Of a stretch of 9,702 nt of DNA, positions 7,067-9,702 are shown piece after piece (position 1 is the stretch's first letter; every line of letters begins with the position of its first letter). Under the pieces are notes generated by a model that did no database searches, was not told where the DNA came from, and was given only the letters and a program-made list of their open reading frames with translations. This stretch comes from an uncultured Lachnospiraceae bacterium (GTDB lineage Bacteria > Bacillota > Clostridia > Lachnospirales > Lachnospiraceae): positions 1-9,702 of the forward strand of contig CALGGH010000009.1 of NCBI GenBank assembly GCA_937916415.1. Direction: 5' to 3'. Position numbers and translations under genes: made by a program.

Positions 7067-8185
7067 TCAGATCACGTACCTGTCGTTCTGCTCGGTGACG
7101 ATCTGGATGCTGCCCTCACCCTTATAATAGGAGTTGGCTCTGATCGTACTGTGACTCTCGACGATACAATTCTCTATGTGAGTATTGTCGCCAACGTATA
7201 CGTCATTCATTATGATAGAATTCTTGATATAACAGTTGCTGCCTATATACGTCTTTTTGAAGATAACCGAATCCTCAACCGTGCTGTTGATGATGCAGCC
7301 GCATGCGATCAGTGAATTGTGCACTGCCGCGCCGACGTTGTACTTTGCCGGCGGATGATCATCTACCTTGGAATAGATGTCCGGATACTCCTTAAAGAAG
7401 AAGTTACGTATCTCAGGACGAAGGAAGTCCATATTGGTCCTGAAGTAATCATCCACAGAGGAAATGTTGCTCCAGTAATCGGTCATCTTGTAACCGCAGA
7501 TACGTTTCATGTCCTTATACCGCACGAGGACGTCGTTGACAAAATCGAACCTGTCTTCCTCGATGCATCTTTCGATCATCTCGATGAGCAGGCGGCGCCT
7601 CATGACGTAGATTCCGCATGAAATGGTATTCGACTTGGCCACTACAGGCTTCTCCTCAAACTCCTCTATGCGGTCATCCTCACCGATCTTGACGGTTCCG
7701 AATCTCTCAAGAGAAAAGTCTGATGGCATATCCTTGCATACTACCGTTATGTCAGCCTTCTTGTCGATATGATACTCGAGAAGTTTGTTATAGTCAAGCT
7801 TATATACGCAATCACCCGATGAAATAACTACGTAAGGTTCATGACTGCTCTTGAGGAAACCAATGTTCTGAGCTATCGCATCTGCCGTGCCGCGATACCA
7901 GGCATTGCTCTCGGCCGTAACGGCAGGAGTTATCACGAAAAGGCCGCCCTGCTTGCGTCCGAAATCCCACCACTTGGAACTGCTCAGGTGCTCATTCAGG
8001 CTGCCGGCATTGTACTGGGTGAAAACCGCTACCTTATTAATATGTGCATTCGACATGTTGCTCAGTGCAAAGTCAATGCTGCGGTAACTGCCTGCCACGG
8101 GCATGGCACATGCGGCCCGCTTGGTCGTCAGTTCCTTGATGCGATGATTGTTACCGCCTGCTAAGATTATTCCTACCGCTCTCAT
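7067..8185 (-). CDS. glgD: GlgD, non-catalytic subunit of ADP-glucose pyrophosphorylase
   Basis: GlgD is a paralogue of GlgC found in Firmicutes. It assembles with GlgC and raises or modulates its activity instead of catalysing efficiently itself. The 372-residue product has a nucleotidyltransferase fold in roughly the first 240 residues and a left-handed beta-helix of hexapeptide repeats at the C-terminus (for example CIINSTVEDSVIFKKTYIGS). The nucleotide-binding loop is degenerate: AGGNNHRI at residues 9-16, where GlgC has AGGQGSRL. The AKPAV segment is replaced by ACAMPV. SGDCVYKLDY and FEEKP are retained. Its ATG overlaps the glgC stop as ATGA, and an AGGTGA site inside glgC stands 6 nt before the start, so the two are probably translationally coupled and made in similar amounts. 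Confidence 0.95.
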   Translation of the reverse strand: MRAVGIILAGGNNHRIKELTTKRAACAMPVAGSYRSIDFALSNMSNAHINKVAVFTQYNAGSLNEHLSSSKWWDFGRKQGGLFVITPAVTAESNAWYRGTADAIAQNIGFLKSSHEPYVVISSGDCVYKLDYNKLLEYHIDKKADITVVCKDMPSDFSLERFGTVKIGEDDRIEEFEEKPVVAKSNTISCGIYVMRRRLLIEMIERCIEEDRFDFVNDVLVRYKDMKRICGYKMTDYWSNISSVDDYFRTNMDFLRPEIRNFFFKEYPDIYSKVDDHPPAKYNVGAAVHNSLIACGCIINSTVEDSVIFKKTYIGSNCYIKNSIIMNDVYVGDNTHIENCIVESHSTIRANSYYKGEGSIQIVTEQNDRYVI

Positions 8186-9456
8186 CGCTCATCACCTGCC
8201 TTAATCAAAGTCTTGCCGCCGGCGAGTCCGCCGCCCGGATAATCCGCAGCGGTCGTCTCTCCGAATACGACAGAGTTCTTGCCTACGCTTACGTTTGAGG
8301 GAATGATGCTCTTTTCACCAATGGTGACCATTCCCTGATTATAGATGTGAGGATCGGTCTCGTTCTCCGCTTCCTCACCGATGCCCAGCTTAACGCCATC
8401 ACCGATCTGTACGTTCTCGGCGATGATGGCCTTGTAGATCTCGCAGGCGCCTCCGATCACGGTATTGTTCATGACGATGGAGTCACGTATGATCGTATCC
8501 TTGCCTATGGTCACGCCGCATCCGATGACGGAATTGTATACTTTGCCGTAGATCTCGCATCCCTCGCCGATGATGCTGCGCTCCGCAACGCTCTCGCTGG
8601 CCAGGTACTGGGGAGGCAGGATCTCGCTGCGGGTATAAATCTTCCAATACTCTTCATAGAGGTTGAACTCGGGCACGATGTCGATGAGTTCCATGTTGGC
8701 TTCCCAATATGAACTCAGGGTTCCTACGTCCTTCCAATAGCCATTGAATTCATACGCATACAGCGGTGATCCCTTTTGGTGGCAATAAGGAATGACGTGC
8801 TTGCCGAAGTCAAGCGCCGGCTGGCTCGCATTGGTCACCAGGGCCTCCTTCAGCGTTTTCCAGTTGAAGATGTAGATGCCCATGCTGGCCAGGTTGCTCC
8901 TGGGATTGGCCGGTTTTTCCTCGAAGTCGGTAATGCGTCCGTCTCCGTCCGTGATCATGATGCCGAATCTCTTGGCCTCTTCCATCGGAACGGGCATGAC
9001 GGCGATCGTAACGTCAGCATTGTTCTTTTTGTGATAGTCAAGCATTACCTCATAATCCATCTTATATATGTGATCGCCCGAAAGGATCAGCACGTAATCA
9101 GGATTATAGGTCTCCATGAACTCCAGGTTCTGGTAAATGGCGTTTGCCGTACCGGTATACCATTCACTGTTTGAGCTTTTTTCATACGGAGGCAGAACCG
9201 TGACTCCGCCGATGTTACGGTCCAGGTCCCACGGAATGCCGATGCCAATGTGAGTATTAAGCTTAAGGGGTCGATACTGAGTCAGTACTCCGACGGTGTC
9301 AACTCCGGAATTGATACAGTTGCTCAGGGGAAAATCGATGATTCTGTACTTGCTTCCGAAGGAAACCGCAGGTTTTGCCATCTTGGAAGTTAGAACTCCA
9401 AGCCTGCTTCCCTGACCTCCGGCAAGCAGCATGGCGATCATTTCTTTTTTGATCAT
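8182..9456 (-). CDS. glgC: Glucose-1-phosphate adenylyltransferase, catalytic subunit GlgC
   Basis: GlgC makes ADP-glucose and pyrophosphate from ATP and glucose-1-phosphate, the committed and usually allosterically controlled step of bacterial glycogen synthesis. The 424-residue product is of normal length. The N-terminal catalytic domain has MLLAGGQGSRLG (residues 9-20) for nucleotide binding, MAKPAVSFG, EWYTGTANAIYQNL, SGDHIYKMDY with the catalytic Asp, and FEEKPANP with the glucose-1-phosphate Lys. The C-terminal part from about residue 290 is a left-handed beta-helix (SVIGCGVTIGKDTIIRDS). ATG 9456 is preceded by GAGGTGA, 4 nt away. It heads the cluster and overlaps glgD by 4 bp. All key residues are present, so it should be the active partner of the glgCD pair. 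Confidence 0.97.
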   Translation of the reverse strand: MIKKEMIAMLLAGGQGSRLGVLTSKMAKPAVSFGSKYRIIDFPLSNCINSGVDTVGVLTQYRPLKLNTHIGIGIPWDLDRNIGGVTVLPPYEKSSNSEWYTGTANAIYQNLEFMETYNPDYVLILSGDHIYKMDYEVMLDYHKKNNADVTIAVMPVPMEEAKRFGIMITDGDGRITDFEEKPANPRSNLASMGIYIFNWKTLKEALVTNASQPALDFGKHVIPYCHQKGSPLYAYEFNGYWKDVGTLSSYWEANMELIDIVPEFNLYEEYWKIYTRSEILPPQYLASESVAERSIIGEGCEIYGKVYNSVIGCGVTIGKDTIIRDSIVMNNTVIGGACEIYKAIIAENVQIGDGVKLGIGEEAENETDPHIYNQGMVTIGEKSIIPSNVSVGKNSVVFGETTAADYPGGGLAGGKTLIKAGDER

Positions 9457-9476
9457 GTCATCACCTCTGGTTCCTT

Positions 9477-9510
9477 GTCAGAGATAACAAAAAATTTGCA
9501 AATCTCCGAC
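9477..9510 (-). promoter_or_regulatory. Hairpin in the glgC leader, directly before the ribosome binding site
   Basis: In the minus-strand RNA, GUCGGAGAU (9510-9502) pairs over nine positions with AUCUCUGAC (9485-9477), with one G-U wobble, around a 16-nt U-rich loop. The wobble would be an A-C mismatch in plus-strand RNA, so the fold suits the glgC transcript. It ends 9 nt before the GAGGTGA site and is not followed by a T tract. It may affect mRNA stability or access to the ribosome binding site. Confidence 0.55.
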
Positions 9511-9531
9511 GATTTATGTGTATTTTATACA

Positions 9532-9560
9532 AGTATATCACCATCCATATAAAAAGTGAA
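9532..9560 (-). promoter_or_regulatory. Sigma-A promoter of glgC
   Basis: On the minus strand, TTCACT (9560-9555, four of six matches to TTGACA) is followed after exactly 17 bp by TATACT (9537-9532, five of six matches). The -10 is preceded by TGA, which makes an extended -10 (TGnTATACT). Transcription should start near 9525, giving a leader of about 70 nt before ATG 9456. Confidence 0.75.
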
Positions 9561-9596
9561 TGCTTTTTTATCATCAAAACGCACAAATATAACATT

Positions 9597-9626
9597 TGAC
9601 GTTTTGACGTCAGAGTAATAACGTCA
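9597..9626. promoter_or_regulatory. Cluster of TGACGT half-sites upstream of glgC
   Basis: TGACGT occurs at 9597-9602. It occurs again at 9605-9612, as part of the perfect palindrome TGACGTCA. The inverted form ACGTCA occurs at 9621-9626. Together these are three half-sites within 30 bp, about 37-66 bp upstream of the -35. This is a plausible operator or activator site for glgC, or for a divergent gene beyond the right edge. The binding protein cannot be named from the sequence. Confidence 0.45.
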
Positions 9627-9702
9627 CCTATGTAACTGATTTTTGGTCAGTGCGATCGAAGAAAAAGACAAGCAAATTAATGATTTATTTATGAACAGAT
9701 CC
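9627..9702. other. Upstream flank of glgC, no gene seen
   Basis: This AT-rich stretch contains a minor stem, ACTGA/TCAGT, with a 7-nt loop, near 9635-9651. I see no coding region. Any divergent plus-strand gene would have to start beyond the window. Confidence 0.4.

Overview
All six genes in this window are read on the minus strand, so transcription runs from high to low coordinates. The content points to a Gram-positive member of the Firmicutes, class Clostridia, and probably the Lachnospiraceae. The evidence is the glgC-glgD pair with a degenerate GlgD subunit, the presence of spoVG, strong AGGAGG-type ribosome binding sites, and a secreted Thr-rich repeat protein. The family assignment is an inference from gene content, not a database result.

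Layout in transcription order: (1) 9457-9702 is the glgC control region. It has a good extended -10 promoter, a cluster of TGACGT half-sites upstream of it, and a hairpin just before the glgC ribosome binding site. (2) glgC and glgD overlap by ATGA and encode the two subunits of ADP-glucose pyrophosphorylase, which makes the glucosyl donor for glycogen. (3) spoVG follows after about 106 bp and ends in a probable intrinsic terminator. (4) pth (peptidyl-tRNA hydrolase) and mfd (transcription-repair coupling factor) are housekeeping genes 57 bp apart. (5) Downstream of mfd are two tandem 52-bp copies of a long hairpin, then a convincing intrinsic terminator. (6) A separate unit, with its own candidate promoter, encodes a secreted repeat protein that runs off the left edge of the window (663 codons seen, no stop).

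The five metabolic and housekeeping genes are ordinary and intact. The most unusual content is the repeat protein. After a signal peptide and a Thr-rich stretch, it appears to be built from modules of about 55-65 residues. These become progressively more alike toward the C-terminus and end in 171-bp copies that are identical in DNA apart from one 9-bp indel. The tandem hairpin repeat after mfd and the symmetrical site cluster upstream of glgC are the other features that known genes do not explain. I saw no CRISPR array, tRNA, rRNA, transposase or prophage gene.
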